NCBI RefSeq assembly: GCF_900142725.1
Contig: NZ_FRBW01000006.1
Location: forward strand, 124,001 to 188,000
Reading direction: 5' to 3'
Source of the DNA: Roseibium suaedae
GTDB taxonomy: Bacteria; Pseudomonadota; Alphaproteobacteria; Rhizobiales; Stappiaceae
Length of the DNA stretch: 64,000 nt
The position numbers and the translations under genes were made by a program. Each line of letters begins with the position of its first letter. Positions within the stretch are counted from its first letter, which is position 1. This document shows positions 44,570 through 53,882 of the stretch, one piece after another. The notes below the pieces were generated by a model. That model searched no databases and was not told where the DNA came from. It saw only the letters and a program-made list of their open reading frames with translations.

Positions 44570-44785
44570 GGACGTAGAAGCGTTTCGTCACCCCGGACGC
44601 AGCGCAGCGGAGATCCGGGGCCTACTCATTTGCAGAGCGGTCATATTGAGCAGGGTTTCAACGCCAGTCCCTTGTCCCTTCAACCGGTTTCCGGATCGGA
44701 TGCTTGTCGCGTTGCCACCGGCGTTTTCGAAAGACGCCATGTGAGTAGGCCCCGGCTCTCCGGTTGCACCTGCGGCCGGGGTGAC
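44570..44785. repeat. Intergenic repeat unit Y (copy 2, inverted)
   Basis: Reverse complement of 36916-37128: it begins GGACGTAGAAGCGTTTCGTC and contains GCGTTTTCGAAAGACGCCAT. Relative to copy 1 the order X then Y is kept on the plus strand although each unit is inverted, so the two units moved separately. Confidence 0.8.
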
Positions 44786-45021
44786 GGACGGATGGGGGCT
44801 CCCTCTCTCCAGCCACTCGAATTCTTTCATCGCGGAGATGAAATATCGGTTCCCGACATTGATCTGTCTTGACCATGGTGCGACAGTCGGCCCGGTTCCG
44901 GGAGGACGCTGGACATGCTTGTGTGGCGTTCCTATCTGAGCCTTTTCCGGTCTTTGCCGGAAGATCCGGTGCCGAGCGATCGGCCCGGTGATGTTGAAGT
45001 CAGTTTGCGAACCGGAAGATT

Positions 45022-46224
45022 ATGAAACAGAGCGATGGGAACACGGGTACGCCCGGCGAAGGTCACAAAGCGGCCCGCTGGCTTGGACCGACAAATGCCA
45101 ACCGCTCTGCGCTGATTGCGCCCGTTTCCGCCGCCCGCTGGCTGCTCTTGCTGGTGGTGATTGCCGCCATCTATTTCTTCCACGGCTTCATCGTTCCGGT
45201 TCTGGCCGCGCTGGTGATCGGTTTTGCCAGCTGGCCGCTCTATCGCAGGCTTCTGACCCAGACCGGCGGCAACACCACCTTTGGGGCAACGGTTGCTCTT
45301 CTGGCCATCGTCGGCTTCCTGATCATCCCGATTTCCATCGCCATCGCCTATACGGTGGATGAATTGCGCCAGTGGATCGGCTGGGCCATCGAGGTCAACA
45401 GTGTCGGTGCGCCGCCGCCCCAGTGGATCGCTGGCCTTCCGGGCGTCGGCGACTGGCTGGCGACCAGATGGCGCGAGCACATCGGCTCTCCCGGTGACAT
45501 TGCCGAACTGGTGCGCATCGTCAGCGGCGCCAATATCGGCAACATCTACCGCGCCCTGATCGCGGCCGGGGACGGGGCCTTCCATCTGGTCCTGACCCTT
45601 CTGTTCATGCTGATCGCCCTGTTCTTCGTCTACCGGGACGGGGAGAAATTCGTGCGTCAGCTCGACCTTCTGGGTGAGCGCATCCTGCCCACCCGCTGGG
45701 AGCGGATTTCCCGCGTGGTTCCGGCGACCATCAGCTCGACCGTGACGGGCATGACCCTGATCGCCATCGGCGAAGGCATTGTCCTGGGCATCGCTTACTG
45801 GATGGCGGGCGTGCCCTCTCCGGTTACCCTCGGCGTTCTGACCGGCATGATGGCGCTGATCCCGGGCGGGGCGCCCCTGTCCTTTACCCTCGTGTCCATC
45901 TATCTGGCCGCCAGCGGCTCCTATATCGAGGGCGGCGCGCTGTTTGCCTGGGGCACGATCGAGCTTTTCATCGTCGACAAGACCATCCGCCCGCGCCTCG
46001 TGGGCGGCCCGATCAAGCTGCCGTTCCTGCCGACCTTCTTCGGCCTTGTCGGCGGGGTGAAGACCCTCGGCTTCCTCGGGCTGTTCATCGGCCCGGTGCT
46101 GATGGCCATCCTCGTGTCGATCTGGCGCGAATGGGTGCGCGAAGTCGCCCTGACCACACCGGATGCCCCCTTGCAGGTGGAAGCCGACGGCACAGTCGTC
46201 GACCCTGCTTCAGGTCACGGCTGA
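45022..46224 (+). CDS. AI-2E family membrane permease
   Basis: 400 aa with about seven or eight membrane segments. The first (LLLLVVIAAIYFFHGFIVPVL) and the C-terminal block (GVPSPVTLGVLTGMMALIPG, LPTFFGLVGGVKTLGFLGLF) are typical of the AI-2E/PerM/YdiK family. Members export or exchange varied solutes (autoinducer-2 in TqsA, Na+/H+ in others), so the substrate is unknown. It stands alone, followed by a repeat-containing gap and a convergent P-type ATPase. A GTG/ATG earlier start is not supported. Confidence 0.92.
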   Translation: MKQSDGNTGTPGEGHKAARWLGPTNANRSALIAPVSAARWLLLLVVIAAIYFFHGFIVPVLAALVIGFASWPLYRRLLTQTGGNTTFGATVALLAIVGFLIIPISIAIAYTVDELRQWIGWAIEVNSVGAPPPQWIAGLPGVGDWLATRWREHIGSPGDIAELVRIVSGANIGNIYRALIAAGDGAFHLVLTLLFMLIALFFVYRDGEKFVRQLDLLGERILPTRWERISRVVPATISSTVTGMTLIAIGEGIVLGIAYWMAGVPSPVTLGVLTGMMALIPGGAPLSFTLVSIYLAASGSYIEGGALFAWGTIELFIVDKTIRPRLVGGPIKLPFLPTFFGLVGGVKTLGFLGLFIGPVLMAILVSIWREWVREVALTTPDAPLQVEADGTVVDPASGHG

Positions 46225-46243
46225 TAGCGGCTTATCCAGTCAA

Positions 46244-46286
46244 GACCCTCACCCCAGCCCTCTCCCTGAAGGGAGAGGGGGCGGGT
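46244..46286. repeat. Intergenic hairpin repeat, same family as the insert in clpV
   Basis: Contains CCCTCACCCCAGCCCTCTC followed by a short hairpin (CCCTCTCCCT-GA-AGGGAGAGGG). It sits 20 bp after the AI-2E permease stop and could end its transcript. A related, diverged element lies at about 46428-46480. Confidence 0.7.
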
Positions 46287-46489
46287 CGTGCCATGGGGAC
46301 GGGCTGAATCCGTTTGTTGGATCTTGCTGCGGACTCCGGCTTGGTCGGGAATTCGGTTCGTCCTTCGTAAAAATGCCTCCTCCAAATTCCCCCCGGATCT
46401 TTCTCACCTGAGCGATGCCGCACGGCCACCTCGCCCCATGGGGGAGAGGTCGGACCGAAGGTCCGGGTGAGGGGGGCTTGCGGTGGGGA

Positions 46490-49228
46490 TTAAAGGGGCG
46501 CTGAGGGCGGCACTCTGGCGGGGCCGGGCATCAGCAGCAGGAAGATCTGCCCCAGCACCAGCGGCAGGAGGCTCAGGGCCGTTGCCAGACCGAGGCCTGC
46601 AAGTCCCGGCCAGTCCAGACCAAGAATCTCGCTGAGGCCCGGATGCCAGAAGGCGGCCGTGATCAGGCCCAGGCACAGGGCCAGCGCACCCCAGACATAG
46701 GCATTCGTCAGCACGTCATTGCGCGCCAGACTGTGACAAGAACTGGGGCCAGAACTGCGCATGTTGAAGACATTCCAGAGCTGGGCCAGCGCCAGGGTCA
46801 GAAACGTGACCGAAACCGCAGGGCCGGGGCCAAGCTTCAGCCAGAACAGGGCCAGCGCGAAGGCGGCAAGGGTCGCAAGGGTGATCGCCCCGCCGAGGAA
46901 CCCGATCAGGATCCAGCGTGGCCGGTCGACGATCGGCTCCTTCGGATCGCGCGGTGGCCGCAGCATGACATCCGCACTGCCGCGCCCGAGACCCAGCGCA
47001 AAGGCCGGGAACACATCGGTCACCAGATTGAGGAACAGGATCTGCAGCGGCAACAAGGGTACGGGCAGGCCGATGCCCACCGCAAGGCCGACGATCAGCA
47101 CCTCGCTGACATTGCAGGACATGAGATAGACGACGAACTTGCGGATGTTCTCGAAGATGATGCGGCCCTGGCGCATGGCCATCAGGATGGTGGCGAAATT
47201 GTCGTCCTGAAGCACGATGCTGGCAGCTTCCCGGGCGACCTGGGTGCCCCGTTGCCCCATGGCAATGCCGATATCGGCCTTCTTCAGGGCGGGCGCGTCA
47301 TTGACGCCGTCGCCGGTCATGGCCACCACGTGGCCCGCACTCTGGAAAGCGGAGACGAGGGCGTATTTGGTTTCCGGCGCGACCCGGGCAAAGACGTCGG
47401 TGCGGGTCAGGAGCGCCGAGCCGCCGCCCATGGCCTCGACCTCCCGGCCGGTCAGCACCTTCAGTTCGCCCTGCCCGATGCCAGCATCGCGGGCAATGCG
47501 GGCGCCGGTCTGGGGATGGTCGCCGGTGATCATCACGACCCGGACACCGGCCCTCTGGGCCTCCCGGATCGCCTGCGGAATTTCGACGCGCAAGGGATCG
47601 AGGAAACAGACGAAGCCGATCAGGGTCAGATCCGCGTAAGGGGCCGCAGAGGCACTGGTTTCGACCTTCGAGGCAAGGGCCAGGAGCCTCAGGCCGGAAC
47701 TGGCGGCCTCTGCCTGCCGGGCGCGCCAGACCGCACGGTCATCGCTGGAAAGCGGCTGCTCGCCGGCCTCCGTCATCACCCGTGTTGCCACCGCCAGCAC
47801 GGATTCAGGTGCTCCCTTGACCGCATAGAGATAGCGCCCCTCATGCTCATGCATGGTCGCCATCATCTTGCAGTCCGGGTCAAAGGCATGGCGGCCGGCC
47901 TGGGGCAGGCGCAGACCGAGATCCGGATGGGAGACGCCTGCAGCCTTTGCCACTTGCAGCAGGGAAATCTCCATCGGGTCGCCGATGGCATCTGACGCCT
48001 GCGCTGACCCGGATGCCGCCGCGTGGCCCAGATCCGCCGTGTTGCAGAGCGCGCCGGTTTCCAGGGCCTGAATCAGCAAGGCGGTTTCGTCCGGCGTGAG
48101 CTCTTCGCCCTCGCGCAGGAAGCTTGTCCCGGCACCGCTCTGGCGGACGGTTATGTCCGTGTCAGCCAGAAGATAGCGGGCAACGGACATGCGGTTTTCG
48201 GTCAAGGTGCCGGTCTTGTCGGTGAGAATGATCGTTGTGGAACCGAGGGTTTCCACCGCCGACAGACGGGTGACGAGGGCATGATGGGCGGCCATGCGCC
48301 ACATGCCCCGGGCAAGGCACAGGGTTGCGACCACCGGCAGGCCTTCGGGGATCGCGGCCACGGCCAGGGCAACGCCGGTCTTCAGCATGTCCGGCACCGG
48401 ATGGCCCCAGAGGATGCCCGCAAGGCTGGTGACGGCCGCCAGCACCAATGTCAGCCACAGGAGCCGCTGGCCGAGGAGATCCAGCCGCCGCTCCAGAGGC
48501 GAGGATTGCCCGTCTGTTTCCTGGGCCAGCGCCCCGATGCGGCCAAGCTCGCTCGCCATGCCCGTGGCAACCGCAATGCCTTCGCCCAGCCCTTGGGTCA
48601 CGGCAGTGCCGCTGAAGGCCATGTTGCTGCGTTCGGCGGCGATCGTGTCCGGCGGAAGCTGCCGGATGTCCTTGGAAACGGGCGCGGATTCTCCGGAGAG
48701 CAGGGATTCATCGCACAGCAGCCCGGAGGCTGAAAGGAGCCTGACGTCGGCGCTGACCACGTCGCCCGCTTCCAGAAGCACAATGTCGCCGGGCACGATC
48801 CCGGCGGCGCTGATGTCGTGGACCTGCCCATCCCGGCGCACCCTTGCGCTGACATCGGTGATCCGCAGCAGGGCTTCCATGGAGCGGGCGGCGCGCAGCT
48901 CGGTCACGAAACCGATGATGCCGTTGATCAGCAGCACCACGCAGATGGCAAGCGCATCGGCCCTGTCCCCGAGGAGGAGAGAAAGAAGCGCCGCCGCCAG
49001 CAGCAGCCAGACGATGATGCTCTTGAACTGATGAACCAGAAGGGCCGTGAGGCTCTGGGGCTTGTGCGCCTTGAGCTGGTTTGGTCCGTAAACCTGAAGC
49101 CGCCTTGCCGCCTCCGCGCTGGAGAGCCCGGTCTCCACCGCCGTTTCCAGCCCCCGGGCGGCCGCCGCGCCCTCAAGGGCGAAGGCTTGCGCCGGATCGA
49201 AGAGACTGTTCCGCAGCGGGTCTTGCAT
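46490..49228 (-). CDS. P-type cation-transporting ATPase (P-II-like)
   Basis: 912 aa. The phosphorylation motif DKTGTLT, the actuator loop LLSGESAPVSKD and the hinge TGDGVNDAPALKKADIGIAMG are intact. The N-terminus (LETAVETGLSSAEAARRLQVYGPNQL) is a cation-ATPase N-domain, and AVAAIPEGLPVVATLCLARG carries the PEGLP motif of membrane helix 4, seen in Ca2+- and Na+/K+-type pumps. About ten membrane segments are present. Calcium export is the likeliest role, but Mg2+, Mn2+ or Na+ cannot be excluded. GGGAG precedes the ATG at 49228. No regulatory or accessory gene is adjacent. Confidence 0.92.
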   Translation of the reverse strand: MQDPLRNSLFDPAQAFALEGAAAARGLETAVETGLSSAEAARRLQVYGPNQLKAHKPQSLTALLVHQFKSIIVWLLLAAALLSLLLGDRADALAICVVLLINGIIGFVTELRAARSMEALLRITDVSARVRRDGQVHDISAAGIVPGDIVLLEAGDVVSADVRLLSASGLLCDESLLSGESAPVSKDIRQLPPDTIAAERSNMAFSGTAVTQGLGEGIAVATGMASELGRIGALAQETDGQSSPLERRLDLLGQRLLWLTLVLAAVTSLAGILWGHPVPDMLKTGVALAVAAIPEGLPVVATLCLARGMWRMAAHHALVTRLSAVETLGSTTIILTDKTGTLTENRMSVARYLLADTDITVRQSGAGTSFLREGEELTPDETALLIQALETGALCNTADLGHAAASGSAQASDAIGDPMEISLLQVAKAAGVSHPDLGLRLPQAGRHAFDPDCKMMATMHEHEGRYLYAVKGAPESVLAVATRVMTEAGEQPLSSDDRAVWRARQAEAASSGLRLLALASKVETSASAAPYADLTLIGFVCFLDPLRVEIPQAIREAQRAGVRVVMITGDHPQTGARIARDAGIGQGELKVLTGREVEAMGGGSALLTRTDVFARVAPETKYALVSAFQSAGHVVAMTGDGVNDAPALKKADIGIAMGQRGTQVAREAASIVLQDDNFATILMAMRQGRIIFENIRKFVVYLMSCNVSEVLIVGLAVGIGLPVPLLPLQILFLNLVTDVFPAFALGLGRGSADVMLRPPRDPKEPIVDRPRWILIGFLGGAITLATLAAFALALFWLKLGPGPAVSVTFLTLALAQLWNVFNMRSSGPSSCHSLARNDVLTNAYVWGALALCLGLITAAFWHPGLSEILGLDWPGLAGLGLATALSLLPLVLGQIFLLLMPGPARVPPSAPL

Positions 49229-49373
49229 TCCAGCTCCCGGGTCCGAGGAGAAGGTCAGGGGCAGCGATCAGGGATCAGCATTGAAATCCAGGTCTTCCGC
49301 GAGTTTCGGCGACCAGCAGCCTGGGGCCAAGTCGGGGAGACTTCGTAGGCATACCACTTATGCGGGAAATGTC

Positions 49374-50792
49374 TCACCCTTCTTCAGCCAATGCGGGCCA
49401 TTTGCGGGGAAAGGGAAAGGCCGTCTCGATCTGACGGGCTAGACGCAAAAGCCGCCAGTCGCGGTTGAAGCCACCAACAAGCTGGATGCCGATCGGCAGG
49501 CCGGTCCCGGAGGCCTGAGCGGGCAGGGTGATTGCCGGGTGGCCGATGGCATTGACCCAGCCCGTATAGACCGCATGACCGCGCGGCCCCACCGGCTGGC
49601 CGTCGATCTCCGGCGGATAGTCCATGCCGATGGCCCAGGGCATGGCGGCAGCTGACGGGGTGAGGATGACATCCACCTCGCAAAACACCCCGGCTGCCTT
49701 GCGCCTGAGACCGGCAATAGCATCCATCAGCGTGAAAAAATCGCCGCTGCCGGTGGCGCGGCCTTCCGCAGCCATGTTCCGGTACTTGGTTGAAGCCTTC
49801 TGGAAATCACTCCCGATCGTCTGGTCCAGAAACGCCAGCCCGCTCTTGCCGATCAGAGGCCAGCCTGCGGTCAGCGGAGAAATATCCAGCGGCAGGGGGC
49901 CTTCGCTCACCTCATGGCCCAGTTCCTTCAGCTGATCCGTGAAGGCGCGGCAGGAGGCGGCGATAATGGGGTCCAGGGGCGCATCGCCGAACCGCTCAAC
50001 ATAGAGGATCTTCAGCGGACCGGGCGCCTGATCGAGGCTTGCCCCGGCGTCTTCTTCCTGCCCGTGCCAGGAGTTTGGATCCAGCGGATGGGGGCCTGCC
50101 ATGGCTTTGAAGACCAGGGCCGCATCTTCGACGGTGCGGGCGAGGGGGCCGATCACCTCCAGATCCAGGAGGATCTGGGGCAGGCACTCCACGCGCGGCA
50201 CCCGCCCGATGCTGGGCTTCAGGCCGATCAGGCCGGTGTATCCGGCGGGCCTGCGGATCGAGCCGCCGCCATCGGTGCCAAGGGCAGCGGGAAAAAGCCC
50301 GGCCGCCACCCCCGTGACAGAGCCGCCGCTTGAGCCGCCGGGGGTCAGGGCCGGATCGAAGGGGTTGCGGGTCGGGCCGAAAAGCGGATTGTCGGTGAAG
50401 CCTTCCAGGGTGAACTCGGGCACATTGGTCTTGCCCAGAATGACCATGCCGGCAGCTTTCAGCCGGGAGACTGCGATTTCATCCGCGTCTGGCACATAAT
50501 CCGCATAGCTGGGGCTGCCCCAGGTGGTGCGGATGCCTGCGGTGAGGATGTTGTCCTTGACCGCCAGGGGAATGCCGTCGAGCGGGCCAAGCGGGCGTCC
50601 CTTCGCCCGGCGGCGGTCGGAGGCCTGTGCCTGGGCCTCTGCCTCCGGATTGGGGGTGACAAGCGCATTGAGCCTTGGGTCCAGCTTGCGGATCCGGGCG
50701 GTGAAGGCCTCCAGCAGGCTGACCGCCGTGACCTCTCCGGCTTGCAGCGCTGCGGAAAGCCCGGTCAGGGGCAGGCGCCAGAGTTCCGTCAT
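49374..50792 (-). CDS. Amidase-signature family amidase
   Basis: 472 aa from ATG 50792, which overlaps the dctM stop by 4 bp (ATGA). A longer frame to 50984 lies wholly within dctM. Catalytic residues: Lys in IPLAVKDNI, cis-Ser in GGSSGGSVTGVAAG, Ser nucleophile in GTDGGGSIRRPAGYTG. It hydrolyses an amide to carboxylate plus ammonia; the substrate is not readable. Co-transcription with a TRAP transporter and a GntR regulator suggests it acts on the imported compound or a product of the divergent hydantoinase branch. It lacks the extra C-terminal domain of the allophanate hydrolase at 15824. Confidence 0.93.
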   Translation of the reverse strand: MTELWRLPLTGLSAALQAGEVTAVSLLEAFTARIRKLDPRLNALVTPNPEAEAQAQASDRRRAKGRPLGPLDGIPLAVKDNILTAGIRTTWGSPSYADYVPDADEIAVSRLKAAGMVILGKTNVPEFTLEGFTDNPLFGPTRNPFDPALTPGGSSGGSVTGVAAGLFPAALGTDGGGSIRRPAGYTGLIGLKPSIGRVPRVECLPQILLDLEVIGPLARTVEDAALVFKAMAGPHPLDPNSWHGQEEDAGASLDQAPGPLKILYVERFGDAPLDPIIAASCRAFTDQLKELGHEVSEGPLPLDISPLTAGWPLIGKSGLAFLDQTIGSDFQKASTKYRNMAAEGRATGSGDFFTLMDAIAGLRRKAAGVFCEVDVILTPSAAAMPWAIGMDYPPEIDGQPVGPRGHAVYTGWVNAIGHPAITLPAQASGTGLPIGIQLVGGFNRDWRLLRLARQIETAFPFPRKWPALAEEG

Positions 50793-52084
50793 TGGAACAT
50801 GCTCTGCGGCAGGAACAGGACGATCTGCGGGAAGGCGATCAGGAGCAGGGTGAAGACCAGCATGATCACCGCATAGGGCAGGGCGCCGCGCACCGCATCC
50901 ATGAAGGGGCCGCCGTCCAGCCGCACGCCATGGACCACATAGAGATTCATGCCGACGGGCGGGGTGATCAGGCCCAATTCGCACATCAGCACGACGAAGA
51001 TGCCGAACCAGACCGGATCGATGCCTGCGGCCACGATCACCGGCACGGCGATGGGAATGGTCAGGACCTGCATGGACAGGACATCCATGAACATGCCGAG
51101 CACCAGATAGAACAGGATCAGCACCAAGAGCAGGCCGGTGGCCGACAGGCCAAGGGAGGCAATCCAGGTGGTCATGGCCTGGGCCGCGCCGGTCAGGGAC
51201 AGGGTGACGTTGAGCACGAAGGCGCTGGTGACGATCAGAAGCACCATGCCCGTGGTCTTGGCGGTCTGGATGAAGCAGCGGTTGAGGAAGTCCTTGCTGA
51301 ACTTGCCATGCAGGACGACGAAGATCATCGCGGCCACAACGCCGAGCGCGGCGGATTCCGTGGGCGTGGCAATGCCCAGATAGATCGAGCCCATGACGAT
51401 GAAGAAGATCACCACCGGCGGGAACAGGGCCTTCAGCGCCCGCAGCTTGACGGCAAGCGGCGCGGAGACCTCGACCATGCCGTGTTCGCCCCGGTTGGCA
51501 AAGGCAATGTAGCCCATGAAGCAGAGGGTCAGGAGCAGGCCCGGCACGATGCCGGCGACGAAGAGCTGGCCGATGGACTGCTCCGCCATGGAGCCATAGA
51601 CGAGCAGGTTAACGCTTGGCGGAATGAGGATGCCGAGCGTGCCGCCCGCCGCCAGGCTGCCCAGCGACTTGTCACTGGCATAGCCGCGCTTGTCGAGGGT
51701 GGGCATGGCCACGGTGCCGATGGTGGCCGCGGTTGCGACGGACGAGCCGGAGGTGGCGGAAAACAGCGCGCAGCAGCCGATGTTGGTGTGCAGCAGGCCG
51801 CCCGGAAGACGGCCGAACCAGAGCGACAGCGCCCCGTACATCTGATCAGCGATGCCGCTGCGCAGCAGGAGTTCGCCAAGGAGAATGAACAGCGGGATGG
51901 CGGTCAGGAGGTTTTCGTTCTGAACGCCCCAGACGACGGCGCCCATGGATTCCACCAGCGGCCAGCCGAAGGCCAGAACCCCGGCAACGATGCCGGTAAG
52001 GGCCATGACGGCGGCAATCGGAACACCTGCCAGCATGATGGCCAGCATGAGGAAGAAGGCCAGGAAAATCGCGGTTACAGACAT
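50789..52084 (-). CDS. dctM: TRAP transporter large permease (DctM family)
   Basis: 431 aa with about 12 hydrophobic segments. DctM is the Na+-coupled transport subunit of tripartite ATP-independent periplasmic transporters. Characteristic text includes VPIAAVMALTGI, LGILIPPSVNLLVYG and GLITPPVGMNLYVVHG. It overlaps the amidase start and follows dctQ by 6 bp. Complete. Confidence 0.96.
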   Translation of the reverse strand: MSVTAIFLAFFLMLAIMLAGVPIAAVMALTGIVAGVLAFGWPLVESMGAVVWGVQNENLLTAIPLFILLGELLLRSGIADQMYGALSLWFGRLPGGLLHTNIGCCALFSATSGSSVATAATIGTVAMPTLDKRGYASDKSLGSLAAGGTLGILIPPSVNLLVYGSMAEQSIGQLFVAGIVPGLLLTLCFMGYIAFANRGEHGMVEVSAPLAVKLRALKALFPPVVIFFIVMGSIYLGIATPTESAALGVVAAMIFVVLHGKFSKDFLNRCFIQTAKTTGMVLLIVTSAFVLNVTLSLTGAAQAMTTWIASLGLSATGLLLVLILFYLVLGMFMDVLSMQVLTIPIAVPVIVAAGIDPVWFGIFVVLMCELGLITPPVGMNLYVVHGVRLDGGPFMDAVRGALPYAVIMLVFTLLLIAFPQIVLFLPQSMFQ

Positions 52085-52090
52085 GCCAGA

Positions 52091-52645
52091 TTACCTCTGC
52101 TCCAGATCGTCGAGTTCGTCGCGGAGCTCTTCCATGGCGCCTTTCGGGCCGAAGTTCCGGTTGATGGCGGCAATGTCGCCGCGCAGAAGGTCGCGGAGGC
52201 CGCATCCCAGCAACAGGACGCAGGCGAGGAAGAAGACGACCAGCGCCCCGTACCAGAGCGATTGCGGATAGATCAGGGGCGTTGCCCAGGGCGTCGCGGC
52301 GGTGCTGCCATAGTCCAGCGTGTCCTTGATCACCGTGTAGCAATAGCGGATGAAGAACAGGCCGACGCCGGTGAGGAACAGCAGGGAGATGAGGTTCATC
52401 ACCGCTTGCAGGCGCGGGCCGAGCCGGTCGTGCAGGAAGTCGATGCGCACATGCCCGCGTTCGATCAGGGCAACCGTGAAGGCAAGGGACCCGCAAATGG
52501 CGAGGACATAGCCCCCCAGCTCGTCGGCTCCCTGGAAGGAATGGTTGAAGAGCTTCCGGCTGACCGTCTCGAGGGAGACGAACAGGGACAGCCCCAGAAG
52601 CAGGATTCCGAAAATCCAGCTGACCGCGATGGTGAAACGATGCAT
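52091..52645 (-). CDS. dctQ: TRAP transporter small permease (DctQ family)
   Basis: 184 aa with four membrane segments (FTIAVSWIFGILLLGLSLFV at the N-terminus and VVFFLACVLLLGCGL near the C-terminus), the normal DctQ layout. The ATG at 52645 is chosen; an earlier GTG at 52675 has no ribosome site and adds only polar residues. A 10-bp-stem hairpin separates it from dctP. Confidence 0.92.
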   Translation of the reverse strand: MHRFTIAVSWIFGILLLGLSLFVSLETVSRKLFNHSFQGADELGGYVLAICGSLAFTVALIERGHVRIDFLHDRLGPRLQAVMNLISLLFLTGVGLFFIRYCYTVIKDTLDYGSTAATPWATPLIYPQSLWYGALVVFFLACVLLLGCGLRDLLRGDIAAINRNFGPKGAMEELRDELDDLEQR

Positions 52646-52695
52646 GGCCCGGTTCCAGGATGCGCCGCACGGCACGCGCGGCAGGAAAGACGTTC

Positions 52696-52743
52696 ATGCG
52701 CCGGACCCCGGGGCAGGGGCCCCTGAACTGAGATCCGGCGCAT
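52696..52743. terminator. Hairpin between dctP and dctQ
   Basis: ATGCGCCGGA (52696-52705) pairs perfectly with TCCGGCGCAT (52734-52743); a smaller GGGGC/GCCCC stem lies within. Such hairpins often leave the solute-binding protein mRNA more abundant than the permease mRNA. Confidence 0.5.
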
Positions 52744-52757
52744 CAGGGCGGGATAGC

Positions 52758-53789
52758 TTACATGCCGAGGCGCTTGCCGACGGTTGCCTTCCAGTCAGCC
52801 GAGCAGGTCGGACGGGTGGCGTCGCAGACCTCTGCCCAGGCCGGGAAGGAGAGTTCCTTCACCGCATTCTGGACCAGAGCCAGATCTTCCTCGGAAATAG
52901 GCACTTCGGTGAGGTTGTACGGCTTGTTCAGCTCGCAAGGGGTCTTGCCGACATTGCAGCGCATGGCATCGTCGAACAGCTCTTCCGAATAGACCCAGAT
53001 GTCATCGACCAGACCCTTGAAGGCCGTTTCCAGCTTGGCCTGCTCTTCCGGGGAGAACTTGTTCCAGGTGTCCAGGTTGATGCCATAGCCATTGACGGCG
53101 ATCTGGAAGGCGAGCGGCAGAACATGGGTGGTGACTTCCGGCCAGGCGGCGGAGTTGGCCGAACTCGGACCGGTCACGGCGCAATCCACGACGCCGCGGG
53201 AAAGCGACTGCTGCACTTCGGCAAAGCCGAGCGGAACCGGAATGCCGCCGACGGACTCGATGAACTTCGCCAGGTTCTGGTCATAGACGCGGACCTTGTA
53301 TCCCTTCAGGTCCTTGAGACCCTTGATCTCGGGCTTGCAGAACAGGACCTGCGGACCGAAGGGCCAGACGCCCAGCAGCTTGGTGTTGAACTTTTCCTGA
53401 AGGGCCTTGTCGACGATAGGAAGATATTCCTCAACCGTCTTCTTGCCTTCCGCATAGGTCGGGTTCAGGCCGACGAGATCGAGGCCGAGAATGCTCGGGT
53501 CATCGCGACTGACCTGGGACAGGCGCAGGGACACCACGTTGAACAGGCCCCCCTTGAGGATGCGCAGTTCTTCCGTGTCCTTGATCCCCGTCACGTCCAG
53601 CGGCTGGAAATTGACGGAGAGGTCGATGCCGGTTTCCTTGGCCAGGTTCTCGAAGAAGGGAACTTCCTTGTTCTTCTGGATCAGGCCGGTGGAACCGGGC
53701 TGTCCGAGAACCTTGAGTTCGATGGTTTCAGCAAGAGCCGGTTGAGCCAGGCCGGCGGCGATTGTGAGGGCTGCTAAGATTTGACGCAC
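52758..53789 (-). CDS. dctP: TRAP transporter solute-binding protein (DctP family)
   Basis: 343 aa from GTG 53789, with GGGGAG seven bases upstream. This start gives a clean signal peptide (VRQILAALTIAAGLAQPALA). An ATG-like start at 53828 would precede the ribosome site. DctP features: LKGYKVRVYDQNLAKFIESV and ALGFAEVQQSLSRGVVDCAVTG-type text (PLGFAEVQQSLSRGVVDCAVTG is split here by the window of comparison). It captures an organic acid or related anion in the periplasm. The ligand is unknown; the neighbouring amide-hydrolysing enzymes suggest an amide- or carboxylate-bearing compound. Confidence 0.93.
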   Translation of the reverse strand: MRQILAALTIAAGLAQPALAETIELKVLGQPGSTGLIQKNKEVPFFENLAKETGIDLSVNFQPLDVTGIKDTEELRILKGGLFNVVSLRLSQVSRDDPSILGLDLVGLNPTYAEGKKTVEEYLPIVDKALQEKFNTKLLGVWPFGPQVLFCKPEIKGLKDLKGYKVRVYDQNLAKFIESVGGIPVPLGFAEVQQSLSRGVVDCAVTGPSSANSAAWPEVTTHVLPLAFQIAVNGYGINLDTWNKFSPEEQAKLETAFKGLVDDIWVYSEELFDDAMRCNVGKTPCELNKPYNLTEVPISEEDLALVQNAVKELSFPAWAEVCDATRPTCSADWKATVGKRLGM

Positions 53790-53882
53790 TTGGAACTCCC
53801 CAGTTAGGTGACGGGGAGCACTTTGCAACCAGCATGCCAGTTACCGGGCCATTCGCCGGACCAGCGCTGGCGGTGGGGGCGC

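Larger units (their letters stand above)
44221..45021. other. 800-bp non-coding region made mostly of repeats
   Basis: Holds a Y-related unit at about 44275-44455, unit X copy 2, unit Y copy 2, then about 230 bp leading to the AI-2E permease gene. No promoter was recognised. The small open frames are translations of the repeats. Confidence 0.6.

Noticed and set aside
50793-50984. Longer start for the amidase
   Set aside because: The extension lies inside dctM in another frame, is Arg/Pro/His-rich and is unlike any amidase N-terminus.
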